Of a stretch of 12,048 nucleotides of DNA, positions 1 through 6,552 are shown piece after piece; position 1 is the first letter of the stretch; every line of letters starts with the position of its first letter. Under the pieces are notes generated by a model that searched no databases, had not been told where the DNA came from, and saw nothing but the letters and a program-made list of their open reading frames with translations. The stretch lies in the NCBI GenBank assembly GCA_021641325.1, contig JAJXPD010000046.1, positions 1,493 to 13,540 on the forward strand, in the 5' to 3' direction. The stretch is from Opitutales bacterium (GTDB lineage Bacteria > Verrucomicrobiota > Verrucomicrobiia > Opitutales > Intestinicryptomonadaceae). Made by a program: the position numbers and the translations under genes.

Positions 1-235
1 GGGGCGAGCGGTCGAATTCAAGGCACACCTCCGTTACGAAAAGAGGCCCTGCGACGAACTCCTGCTTGGAAACCGACACGAGCTTGTCGGCGCGTCCGTA
101 GAACGCCGTTCCTTCGGGGAACTCGACCGCAAACACGTTCGGATTTTTGATGTCGTCGGAGACTTTCAGCGCGAGCGCGGACTGCGCCGAAATGGCGGCG
201 GCCGCCACGACTGCGGCAAATTTAAGAATATTCAT
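1..235 (-). CDS. Exported protein of unknown function, N-terminal 78 residues (runs off the left edge)
   Basis: The minus-strand reading frame opens with ATG at 235-233 and stays open to base 1, so the C-terminus lies outside the window. The first ~23 residues (MNILKFAAVVAAAAISAQSA, then LAL) form a Sec-type signal peptide with one lysine, an alanine/valine-rich core and a plausible cleavage site after ALA, so the product should be periplasmic or outer-envelope. The mature part starts KVSDDIKNPNVFAVEFPEG and contains FYGRADKLVSVSKQEFVAG. I do not recognise a family and see no catalytic motif. The gene is divergent from the ABC transporter at 295 and shares the ~60-bp AT-rich spacer with it. 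A TATAAT element lies only 11 bases before the ATG and no Shine-Dalgarno is visible. The start is well supported by the signal peptide; the function is unknown. Confidence 0.75.
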   Translation of the reverse strand, partial: MNILKFAAVVAAAAISAQSALALKVSDDIKNPNVFAVEFPEGTAFYGRADKLVSVSKQEFVAGPLFVTEVCLEFDRSP

Positions 236-241
236 GGTTGC

Positions 242-270
242 AATTAATTATAAAACCGCAAAAATCTCAA
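242..270 (-). promoter_or_regulatory. Putative promoter of the left-edge exported protein, -10 almost on the start codon
   Basis: Read on the minus strand, bases 252-247 are a perfect TATAAT. A +1 about seven bases on falls near 240, leaving ~5 bases before the ATG at 235. The best -35 is uncertain: TTGAGA at 270-265 is 12 bases from TATAAT (too close), but 17 bases from a weaker TTAATT at 247-242, which would put +1 on the ATG itself. Either choice predicts a leader of 0-5 bases. Confidence 0.45.
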
Positions 271-294
271 CAGAAATTTCGAGAAAACCGACAA

Positions 295-1995
295 ATGCTA
301 AGCTGCGAAAATCTGACAGTGCGCGTTCCCAATTCGGACGCCCCAATTTTGAACTCCGCCACAGTGTCGTTTGCGCCCCGCGCGATGAACGCGGTCATAG
401 GGCCGTCGGGTTGCGGAAAGACGACGCTCGTAAAGGCGATGCTCAAAATCATTCCGTCGGAGGGCGAGTCCTACTTGGGCGGGGCGCGGATTGCGTCGGG
501 CGACGACCTTTCGGGGCGCGTCGGCTTTGCGCCGCAGTTCACGTGCGTGCACCAAATGCTCACCGTGCGCGAGGCTGTCGAATGCGCGTTCGACTTGGCG
601 GTTGCGGACGCCTCCGACAGGGCGGCGCGGGTTGAGTCCGTCTTGGAGACCGTCGGGCTTGCCGAGCACGCCGACAAGCGGGTAGGCTCGCTTTCGGGCG
701 GACAGCTCAGGCGCATGGGGCTTGCCGTGGAGCTTGCCGACAACCCCGACACTGTCGTTTGCGACGAGGTAACTTCGGGTCTCGACCCGCTTTCGGAAAA
801 CTCGATTCTCGACCTCCTGAAAAAGCTTTCCGACGAACGCGGCAAAACATTTATCTGCATAATCCACAACCTCGCGAAGCTCGACTACTTCGACAAAATC
901 ACGGTCGTATACGCTGGGGAGGTCGTGTTTTTCGGAAACCTCGGCGAGCTTAAAGAATACTTCGGCATAGACTCCGCGCTGTCGCTCTACGACACGCTCG
1001 AAGCGTTCGACATTTCCCGCTGGCGCGAAAAGTGGCGCAGTTCCGCCCTTGCCGAACGCGCCCGCGCCGAAGCCGCAGAATGGGCGGGGGAATCTGGCGA
1101 AAACCCGTCCGACGCCGACGCGCGGGAGGCTCGCCCGACGCTCTTTTCGCAGCTCAAAACGCTGCTCTCGCGACGCTACCGCCTGTTTTTCCGCGACTAC
1201 ACATACCTGCTGCTTACGATGGGAATCACGTTCGGCTTTCCGCTTGTCGTCGTGATTTTTTCAATCGGCGGGCTTCCGCAGATTGAGAGCCTTGCGCTCG
1301 ACCGCAATTTGGGCGCGCTCGACGAGCTTCGCCAAAACCTTAAAATGCAGATGGACGCCGCGTACGCCTCGACAATCGCCACGGGGCTTGTGCTCTTTCA
1401 GGTGGTTCTGCTTTCGCTGATAGGCGCGAACAACTCCGCGCGGGAGATTGCGGGCGAACGCGCCCTCTACGAAAAGGAGCGGTTTGCGGGTCTGCGCCCG
1501 TGCGCGTACGCGCTTTCGAAGATGATTTTCACGGTGTCGCTTGCGCTGTTTCAGGGCGTGTGGATGTGCATGTTCGTAAAGCTCGTGTGCGGATTCCCGG
1601 GGTCGGCGGTTGTGCAGTGCGTGGAAATGGCGGCGGCGTGCGTTGCGATGACGGCGGTCTGCCTTGCGTTCAGCTCGATTTTTTCGTCGTCCGACAAGGC
1701 GAATTTGGTGTCGATATATTTGGTCGGCTTCCAGCTTCCGCTTTCGGGCATAGTGCTCGCGCTTCCCGAATCGCTCAAATGGGTGTGCAGGCCGTTCATC
1801 TCGGCTTACTGGGGCTGGGCGGGCTACATGTCGTCCATGCGCGAAAGCAGAATCTACGACGCCTACGTGCTCACCAAGCCCGATTGGGATTTCATTCCGT
1901 CGCCCTCTCTCGCGCTCTTGGCGATGGGCGTCCAGACCGCGATTGCGCTTGCCGTCGTGTTCTGGGGGTGCTCGCGCAGAAATTATAATGCTTGA
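295..1995 (+). CDS. ABCG/White-type ABC transporter, fused ATPase and permease (half transporter)
   Basis: This 566-residue protein joins an N-terminal ATPase to a C-terminal ABC2-type permease, the ABCG order; two copies would make a full transporter in the inner membrane. Visible ATPase motifs are Walker A GPSGCGKTT (36-44), Q-loop Q81, signature LSGGQ (133-137), Walker B ending CDE (D157, E158), D-loop SGLDP and switch H191. The element SAREIAGERALYEKER (381-396) matches the conserved ABCG motif before the third helix. About six membrane segments lie near 303-324, 362-378, 410-432, 440-462, 471-490 and 540-558. The residue after Walker B is V159 where P is usual. The ATG at 295 is preferred because the ATPase fold starts there (LSCENLTVRV); an in-frame TTG at 238 would add an unlikely charged stretch overlapping the divergent promoter. 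Substrate unknown; bacterial relatives are mostly exporters. The downstream envelope genes suggest an envelope or lipid cargo, which is inference. Confidence 0.9.
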   Translation: MLSCENLTVRVPNSDAPILNSATVSFAPRAMNAVIGPSGCGKTTLVKAMLKIIPSEGESYLGGARIASGDDLSGRVGFAPQFTCVHQMLTVREAVECAFDLAVADASDRAARVESVLETVGLAEHADKRVGSLSGGQLRRMGLAVELADNPDTVVCDEVTSGLDPLSENSILDLLKKLSDERGKTFICIIHNLAKLDYFDKITVVYAGEVVFFGNLGELKEYFGIDSALSLYDTLEAFDISRWREKWRSSALAERARAEAAEWAGESGENPSDADAREARPTLFSQLKTLLSRRYRLFFRDYTYLLLTMGITFGFPLVVVIFSIGGLPQIESLALDRNLGALDELRQNLKMQMDAAYASTIATGLVLFQVVLLSLIGANNSAREIAGERALYEKERFAGLRPCAYALSKMIFTVSLALFQGVWMCMFVKLVCGFPGSAVVQCVEMAAACVAMTAVCLAFSSIFSSSDKANLVSIYLVGFQLPLSGIVLALPESLKWVCRPFISAYWGWAGYMSSMRESRIYDAYVLTKPDWDFIPSPSLALLAMGVQTAIALAVVFWGCSRRNYNA

Positions 1996-2032
1996 AAGCC
2001 GCGCGTTTTTCCTGAAAATTACATCATAAACA

Positions 2033-2049
2033 CGGCGGACGCGCCGCCG
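2033..2049 (+). other. GC-rich hairpin just upstream of the 2066 gene
   Basis: CGGCGG and CCGCCG can pair in a 6-bp stem around a 5-base loop, ending 16 bases before the ATG at 2066. No T-run follows on this strand (AAAAAT instead), so it is not an ordinary intrinsic terminator. It could limit ribosome access or act as an RNA-processing site between the transporter gene and the downstream genes. In such GC-rich sequence it could also be chance. Confidence 0.25.
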
Positions 2050-2065
2050 CGCAAAAATCACGAAT

Positions 2066-2437
2066 ATGAAAAACAAAACAACGCCGATAATAATCGCAAT
2101 ACTGATACCGCTCGTGTCGGTGGCGGTCGCGCTTGCGCTGGTATATTTCAAGAAAAGCTCCGCGGGATTCGCGGAATTTCCGTACGCGCAGTATTTGGAG
2201 TCGCCCAAAAATCTGGCGGGCAACACATACACGCTCGCGGCGGAGATGGAAATGCAGCTTGCGAAAATTCCGTCGCGGGGGCGCGTGGTGTCGGTCTCGG
2301 ACGGGTGCGGGGCGAAGCTCGCGGTTCTCGTCCCCGACTCGCTCGGCGCGGAGGTCAGGACAAAACAGCGCTACGACATGTCCGTCGAAGTCCTTTCCGA
2401 CGGCGCGGTCGTGGTGAAATCCATGAAAAAATATTGA
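2066..2437 (+). CDS. Small membrane-anchored protein with OB-fold-like domain, unknown function
   Basis: The 123-residue product has a lysine-containing N-terminus (MKNKTTP) and one hydrophobic segment at about residues 8-27, predicting a single-pass anchor with the rest outside the inner membrane. The soluble part alternates short hydrophobic strands with turns: GNTYTLAAEMEMQLAK, then GRVVSVS, AKLAVLVPDSLG, QRYDMSVEVL and GAVVVKSMKKY. This ~70-residue, five-strand layout is compatible with a small beta-barrel of OB-fold type (compare CcmE or tRNA_anti-like domains). No haem-binding histidine of CcmE is present, so a cytochrome-maturation role is not supported. It lies 70 bp after the transporter gene and 10 bp before the TPR-like gene, so it probably belongs to the same envelope cluster. 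No clear Shine-Dalgarno precedes the ATG. The gene is probable; the fold is inferred by eye and the function is unknown. Confidence 0.75.
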   Translation: MKNKTTPIIIAILIPLVSVAVALALVYFKKSSAGFAEFPYAQYLESPKNLAGNTYTLAAEMEMQLAKIPSRGRVVSVSDGCGAKLAVLVPDSLGAEVRTKQRYDMSVEVLSDGAVVVKSMKKY

Positions 2438-2443
2438 GGAGGG
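2436..2443 (+). promoter_or_regulatory. Strong Shine-Dalgarno overlapping the upstream stop codon
   Basis: GAGGAGGG lies 4 bases before the ATG at 2448 and overlaps the TGA of the preceding gene (2435-2437). It fixes the start of the 640-residue protein. It also shows that the organism uses classical ribosome binding for internal operon genes, in contrast to the promoter-proximal genes of this window. The overlap favours coupled translation. Confidence 0.75.
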
Positions 2444-2447
2444 CGGT

Positions 2448-4370
2448 ATGGCAAAATTTTTCATCACAACGGCGGCGGTAGTCGCGGCGGCGTCTGCGGC
2501 GTATCCGCAGGGGGCGCAGTGGCTGTACAACCAGAATGCGGCGAATCAGGCGGCGGGAAATGCGGCGCAAAGCCAGAGCATTCCGGCGGCGACTCCCCAG
2601 CCTGCGGGCGTCAGCGCGAACGCCCCGACGGGCGGATTCTTCGAAAGCGCGACGACCGAGCGCATGGCGGACAAACTCTTCGACACAGAAAAGGATTCCT
2701 TCGACTTCGAAAACGGCACGCTCAACTGGAAGGGAAAGACCTTCAACGTGGGCAATTCGCGCATGGTTCGCGCGCGTTTCGAGCGCTATCTCTCGACGCC
2801 CGTAGACGCGCAGAATTTCGAGAAGTACCAGTCTATACTTTCCGAAATCTACACGCGCCTTTCGGCTTCCAACGATGCCCTGCCCGAAGAGGCGGTTCGC
2901 GCGTGCTGGAGCAGGCTCTTCGACGCCGCCGAATACGACGTGGACGGGCGTTCGTCGCTTACGATTGCAAACCTCGTCTACCTTTCGTGGAGAATGCGCG
3001 ACGAATACGAAGTCGCGAAAATCGGCGAGAACAACCAGCGCAAGTCGGTGGATTCCGCGCAGACCGCCGCAAAGGAGCGCGCCGAATTTCTCGAATACGC
3101 AAACGACAAAATCTTGAAGGGCAACTCGCGCAAGAAAAACCTCAGTCCGCGCACCGAGGGCACCGCCGACTTGGGGTACAGGGTGCAGAAATTGCAGGAG
3201 GAAGTGGCGGAGCTTGCCGTCAAAAAGACGTTCAGGGAGGCGACCGCCGCGAAGACGGTGCTCCAATTCCAGTCGCAGCTTTTCGCGTTCGTGCTCGAGC
3301 GCAAGTTCCAGCAGGCGCAGATTGCGTCGATGTTCTACCGCCACATCTACCGCGGAAACGTGCAGGAGATGAAAGTTGGCGACGAGCAGATTAAGGAGCT
3401 TTTCCCCGTGTCGAATTTCGTGCCCGTTGTGGACACTTTCGAAAACGTCGCGACCGAAGCCCGCAAGGACATACGCGACGGCATGGCGGCGGTGAACGCC
3501 CTCTACGACGGCGGCGAAAGGTACGGCGCGCTCGAACGCCTCATGGAGACTTTCGCAATCGGCGAGTACGACCCCGTCATGGCGACGTTCCCGTTCGAAA
3601 AACGCAAGACTCTCCACAAAATCTACCGCGACGTCTCCGCGCTCAAAAGCCTTGCGGACTCGCGCGACTGGGGCGCAATCGAGAAAATCCTCGAAGGCTT
3701 CGAGACCCTCGCGCCCGACTTCCCCTCGAAGGAGACCCTCGCGAAAGTCCGCGCCGCCGAGCGAATCAGCGAAATGCACGTCATGGCGGCAAAGCAGGCG
3801 GCGGCTCTCGGAAAAATCGACGACGTGAAGAAGTCGCTCGCCGCCGCAATGGAGGCGTGGCCGCTGAACCCCTCGATTGCCGAATTCAATTCCGACTTGG
3901 TGGGGCTTGCTTCGGGAGCTTCCAGATACGCGGAGAAATTCGACGAGCTTTTCGCCCGCGGCTCGTTCCGCGAAATAGCCGCCGAAGCCCCCGAATACGC
4001 AATAGCCCTGCGCAACGACGCCGACAGGTCGGGCAAACTGCGCGGGGTAGCCGTTAAGATTTCGCAAGTAGATGCGCTGATGGCTCAGGCTGAGGAGTTC
4101 GAAAAACAGGGGAACAAATATTTTGCGTGGGACATTCTCGAAAACGCCCGCGAAATAGAGCCGAAAGACCCGAAGCTGGCGCTTGCCGTCGCCGCGCTCG
4201 CGCCCGAAGTTTCCGACTACGTTAAAATGCTCGCCGCCGCGAAAAAGGCGGAGCTTGCGGGCGATTTTCCCGTCGCCCTCAACTATTACCTCGCCGCGCA
4301 GGAGATTTTCCCCGCGTCGCGCCCGTGCCGCATGGGCATAGAGCGCACGGCTTCGAAATACGCAAAATAG
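2448..4370 (+). CDS. Large exported TPR-like helical repeat protein, unknown function
   Basis: The 640-residue product starts with a signal-peptide-like segment (MAKFFITTAAVVAAASAA, cleavage likely near residue 18) and an Ala/Asn/Gln-rich linker to about residue 55. The rest is almost entirely helical. A charged helix near 240-290 (KLQEEVAELAVKKTFREA) has coiled-coil character. The C-terminal third contains TPR-like helix pairs: around 440-480 (AAALGKIDDVKKSLAAAMEA), 545-585 (EEFEKQGNKYFAWDILENA, then REIEPKDP) and 595-635 (AELAGDFPVALNYYLAAQ). TPR arrays usually scaffold protein complexes, so a periplasmic assembly or scaffold role is plausible, but no enzyme motif is visible and I cannot name the family. 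A strong Shine-Dalgarno fixes the start. It sits 10 bp after the OB-like gene and 7 bp before the next, implying one transcript. A long reverse-strand open frame over it is a codon-bias shadow. Confidence 0.8.
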   Translation: MAKFFITTAAVVAAASAAYPQGAQWLYNQNAANQAAGNAAQSQSIPAATPQPAGVSANAPTGGFFESATTERMADKLFDTEKDSFDFENGTLNWKGKTFNVGNSRMVRARFERYLSTPVDAQNFEKYQSILSEIYTRLSASNDALPEEAVRACWSRLFDAAEYDVDGRSSLTIANLVYLSWRMRDEYEVAKIGENNQRKSVDSAQTAAKERAEFLEYANDKILKGNSRKKNLSPRTEGTADLGYRVQKLQEEVAELAVKKTFREATAAKTVLQFQSQLFAFVLERKFQQAQIASMFYRHIYRGNVQEMKVGDEQIKELFPVSNFVPVVDTFENVATEARKDIRDGMAAVNALYDGGERYGALERLMETFAIGEYDPVMATFPFEKRKTLHKIYRDVSALKSLADSRDWGAIEKILEGFETLAPDFPSKETLAKVRAAERISEMHVMAAKQAAALGKIDDVKKSLAAAMEAWPLNPSIAEFNSDLVGLASGASRYAEKFDELFARGSFREIAAEAPEYAIALRNDADRSGKLRGVAVKISQVDALMAQAEEFEKQGNKYFAWDILENAREIEPKDPKLALAVAALAPEVSDYVKMLAAAKKAELAGDFPVALNYYLAAQEIFPASRPCRMGIERTASKYAK

Positions 4371-4377
4371 GCGGAAT

Positions 4378-4947
4378 ATGCGGAGGTTTTTTTCGTTCGC
4401 GTTTTTTTCGCTCGCGGGGTTTGCCGCGACATTCGCGCTCTACGCGGGCTTCGGCGCGCTTGCGGCGTTCGGGGTTCTCGCGCTGTCGGACGGCGGCTTC
4501 CGAGCCGCGCAAAAACTCGCCGACTTCGTAGCCTCCGACGAAAAATCCGCGGGGTTTTCGGCGTCGGAATTGGAGGGCGGGCTTGCGTACATTCTCGAAT
4601 CCGCCGCGCGGGAGACTTCGCGCGGCTTGAAACGCCAGATTTCCTACCCAGCCGCCCCGAGCGCGGATTTTCGCGACGGAAAAATAGTGCTCGGCGTTCC
4701 GTTTGCGGCGTCGCTTGCTGGCAGGGTTTTTGTTGTCCGCGCCAACATCGGGCTGGATTTCGACGGCGGGTTGCGCGTGGCGTCGGCGTCGGTCGGAAAG
4801 GCAAAACTTCCGCGCTTTGCGGCGGGCTGGCTCGCCGACGCTCTCCTTGAAATGTACAAGCCGCTCAAACCGCTCGACGCGTATTTTGCGGCTTTCGGAA
4901 AAATGTCCGCGCGGGTGGACGGCGGAACGGCGGTGCTTGAAAAATGA
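4378..4947 (+). CDS. Membrane-anchored envelope protein, YpmS/DUF2140-like in outline
   Basis: The 189-residue protein has an arginine-led N-terminus (MRRFFSF) and a hydrophobic segment from about residue 5 to 35, consistent with an uncleaved anchor. The remaining domain has a pattern seen in DUF2140/YpmS and related lipid-binding-like anchored proteins: an early SASELEGGLAYIL helix (61-73), strand pairs KIVLGVPF (102-109) and RVFVVRANIGLDFDG (116-130), then RVASASVGKAKLP (133-145) leading into a long helix, and a closing short strand (AVLEK). This resemblance is judged by eye and is weak. An SD-like AGGCGGA at 4369-4375 overlaps the upstream stop. The final TGA overlaps the ATG of the next gene (ATGA at 4944-4947), which indicates coupled translation and suggests the two products are needed together. 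Function is unknown. Confidence 0.75.
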   Translation: MRRFFSFAFFSLAGFAATFALYAGFGALAAFGVLALSDGGFRAAQKLADFVASDEKSAGFSASELEGGLAYILESAARETSRGLKRQISYPAAPSADFRDGKIVLGVPFAASLAGRVFVVRANIGLDFDGGLRVASASVGKAKLPRFAAGWLADALLEMYKPLKPLDAYFAAFGKMSARVDGGTAVLEK

Positions 4948-6515
4948 AAAGGGCGTTTTTTGTCTGCGCGCTTCTTGTCGCGTTCCAGTTTGCGCATTCC
5001 GACGCCCCCGTAAGCCTTGCCGAAAAAATCGCGCTCGCCCGACGCATGGCGGACGAGGCTGCCGAGGGCAAGGCCGAAAGCGGGCGCGTGGTAAACGGCA
5101 ATTTCGACTTCAACGCGGAGCTTGCAAAATTCCGCGCGTCGATGCGCTCGGAAGACGTTTCGCTGGCGGTCGATATGTCCGCGCCCGACGACGACCAGCC
5201 CGCGCAAACTTCCGCGCCGCAAGCTTCGGAAGAAACCGCGGCAAAGGCGGACGCGCAACTCTCGGATAAATCGCAAGCCGCTCCCGCGCCGACTGCGGCG
5301 GCTTCGACGGTCGCGGACGGAAAAACTCCGCCGCCCGAAGAACAGCACCCGACCGCTCCCGACAAGCCCGGCTCAAAACATGTGGTCGATACGGAAAAGG
5401 GATTCGTCAACGGCTACTATGTGGGGCGTTTGGGCGACGGCGACGACGACGTGAAACGCGCGGCCGAGCTTGCCAAAAAGAACTCCGACGAACCGCGCCT
5501 CTATTCATACGACGGACGCCTGTTCGCGATTGTTTCCGACGACTATTCCGCGCATTCGTTTGCGATACGCGCCGTGCGCGGTTGCGAAAAACTTTTCGAC
5601 GCGTACTTCGCAAACGACGACGGAAAACTGTCGCTTGCAAGAAAGGTGGATTTGCGGTTTACGGGCGCAAAGACGGACACTCCCGCGCGTGTTTCGGTGT
5701 CGAAAAACGGCGACGTCGTTTTGACATTCGGCTGGGGAAAAAATCTGCGCCTCGAAAAATTCGCGGCGGCGGTCGCCGAGGGGCTTTTGTATAAAATAGC
5801 GTTCGAATCGGGCGGAGAGGCTGCCGTTCGGCGCGTTCCGTTCTGGCTCAAAAGGGCGATGTCCGACCTCTTCGAGCAGATGCTGCGCTACGGCGTGCCC
5901 GTCGAAATGGCGGAGCGCGGCGCAAAAAATCCTCCGCCAATGCCCGCGAGGGTTTTCGAAATGGACGGCGTTTCCGAGGCGTCGCTTTCTCACCCGTACT
6001 GGACGTTCGTCGCGGCAATGCGGGCGGCAAAGGGCGACGCCCCGCGCTTCGCATACGCCGCGCTCGCGGGAGAGACGCCGCAAAAGCTGGAATCGCGCCT
6101 GCGCAAATGCGCGCCTCCGTCGGCGGATTTCGGGCTGTGGTGGCGCTGTGTCTTGGCGGGCGAAATCTACGCGCGTCTCGGCGGGGTAATGTCGCCCGCG
6201 CGCTCGGCTGAGGAAATCGCGCGGCTCGCCGTCTTGCAGGTTGACTCTCCCGAAGGCAGGGCGGGCGTGCCGCTCGACGCGCTCATGAATGTCTCGGACG
6301 TCGACGCACTGAAACTCCGCGCGCTCGAAATAAAGGTGGCGTTTGCGAACATAAATCCCGTCTACCACAATTCGCTCGTGTCGCTCGGAAAAATCTACGA
6401 AGCGGCGGCGGAGCGCGATTCGGAGGCGTTCGAAAAGGCGCGTGCGGAGTTCCTTTCCGACTTCAAAAACGCCCGCGCGGTTTCCGCCGAAATAGCGCGC
6501 CTTATGCGCGACTGA
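4944..6515 (+). CDS. Exported pseudo-peptidase-like protein (possible degenerate gluzincin), unknown function
   Basis: The 523-residue product has a clear signal peptide (MKRAFFVCALLVAFQFAHS, cleavage near 19-20). Residues ~80-145 are a Pro/Ala/Ser/Glu-rich, probably disordered linker. The ~380-residue C-terminal part follows the layout of peptidase MA/DUF1570-type gluzincins: strands (FAIVSD, HSFAIRAV), a helix (CEKLFDAYFAN), a strand (ARVSVSKNGDVVLTFG), a helix at the usual HExxH position (EKFAAAVAEGLLYKIA, 271-286), then VPFWLKRAMSDLFEQM (298-313) resembling the PxWLxEGLAEYFE helix, and a later HPYWTFVAAM helix. No zinc-binding His/Glu remains at these places, so it would be catalytically dead and act as a binding or scaffold domain. 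This homology is inferred from pattern alone. The ATG overlaps the previous stop by 4 bp, so translation is probably coupled. A different all-helical fold is also possible. Confidence 0.7.
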   Translation: MKRAFFVCALLVAFQFAHSDAPVSLAEKIALARRMADEAAEGKAESGRVVNGNFDFNAELAKFRASMRSEDVSLAVDMSAPDDDQPAQTSAPQASEETAAKADAQLSDKSQAAPAPTAAASTVADGKTPPPEEQHPTAPDKPGSKHVVDTEKGFVNGYYVGRLGDGDDDVKRAAELAKKNSDEPRLYSYDGRLFAIVSDDYSAHSFAIRAVRGCEKLFDAYFANDDGKLSLARKVDLRFTGAKTDTPARVSVSKNGDVVLTFGWGKNLRLEKFAAAVAEGLLYKIAFESGGEAAVRRVPFWLKRAMSDLFEQMLRYGVPVEMAERGAKNPPPMPARVFEMDGVSEASLSHPYWTFVAAMRAAKGDAPRFAYAALAGETPQKLESRLRKCAPPSADFGLWWRCVLAGEIYARLGGVMSPARSAEEIARLAVLQVDSPEGRAGVPLDALMNVSDVDALKLRALEIKVAFANINPVYHNSLVSLGKIYEAAAERDSEAFEKARAEFLSDFKNARAVSAEIARLMRD

Positions 6516-6541
6516 CATTTTTTATCAAAAACAAAAAACAC

Positions 6542-6545
6542 AGGA
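6542..6545 (+). promoter_or_regulatory. Shine-Dalgarno of the SGNH hydrolase gene
   Basis: AGGA, within CAGGAAAA, lies 7 bases before the ATG at 6553. The 37-bp gap after the preceding gene is A-rich and shows no terminator hairpin and no convincing -35/-10 pair. Read-through from the upstream gene cluster is therefore likely. Confidence 0.55.
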
Positions 6546-6552
6546 AAACATC

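Noticed and set aside
238..294. TTG start for the ABC transporter
   Set aside because: It would add 19 polar residues before the ATPase fold and overlap the divergent promoter. The ATG at 295 fits the domain start.
1261..2232. 323-residue minus-strand open frame over the ABC permease and the OB-like gene
   Set aside because: Arg/His-rich product with no recognisable domain, crossing two genes supported by clear motifs on the other strand.
2066..2437. CcmE-type haem chaperone
   Set aside because: Anchor and beta-barrel outline are similar, but the haem-binding His and C-terminal Tyr motif are missing and no other cytochrome-maturation gene is nearby.
2355..4067. 570-residue open frame on the minus strand over the TPR-like gene
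   Set aside because: Composition is rich in Arg, His and Leu with no domain, signal or start context. The plus-strand gene has a strong Shine-Dalgarno, a signal peptide and a coherent helical protein. It is a shadow caused by GC-rich codon use.
5505..6518. 337-residue minus-strand open frame over the pseudo-peptidase gene
   Set aside because: Arg-rich shadow with no motif. The plus-strand protein has a signal peptide and an overlapping coupled start.
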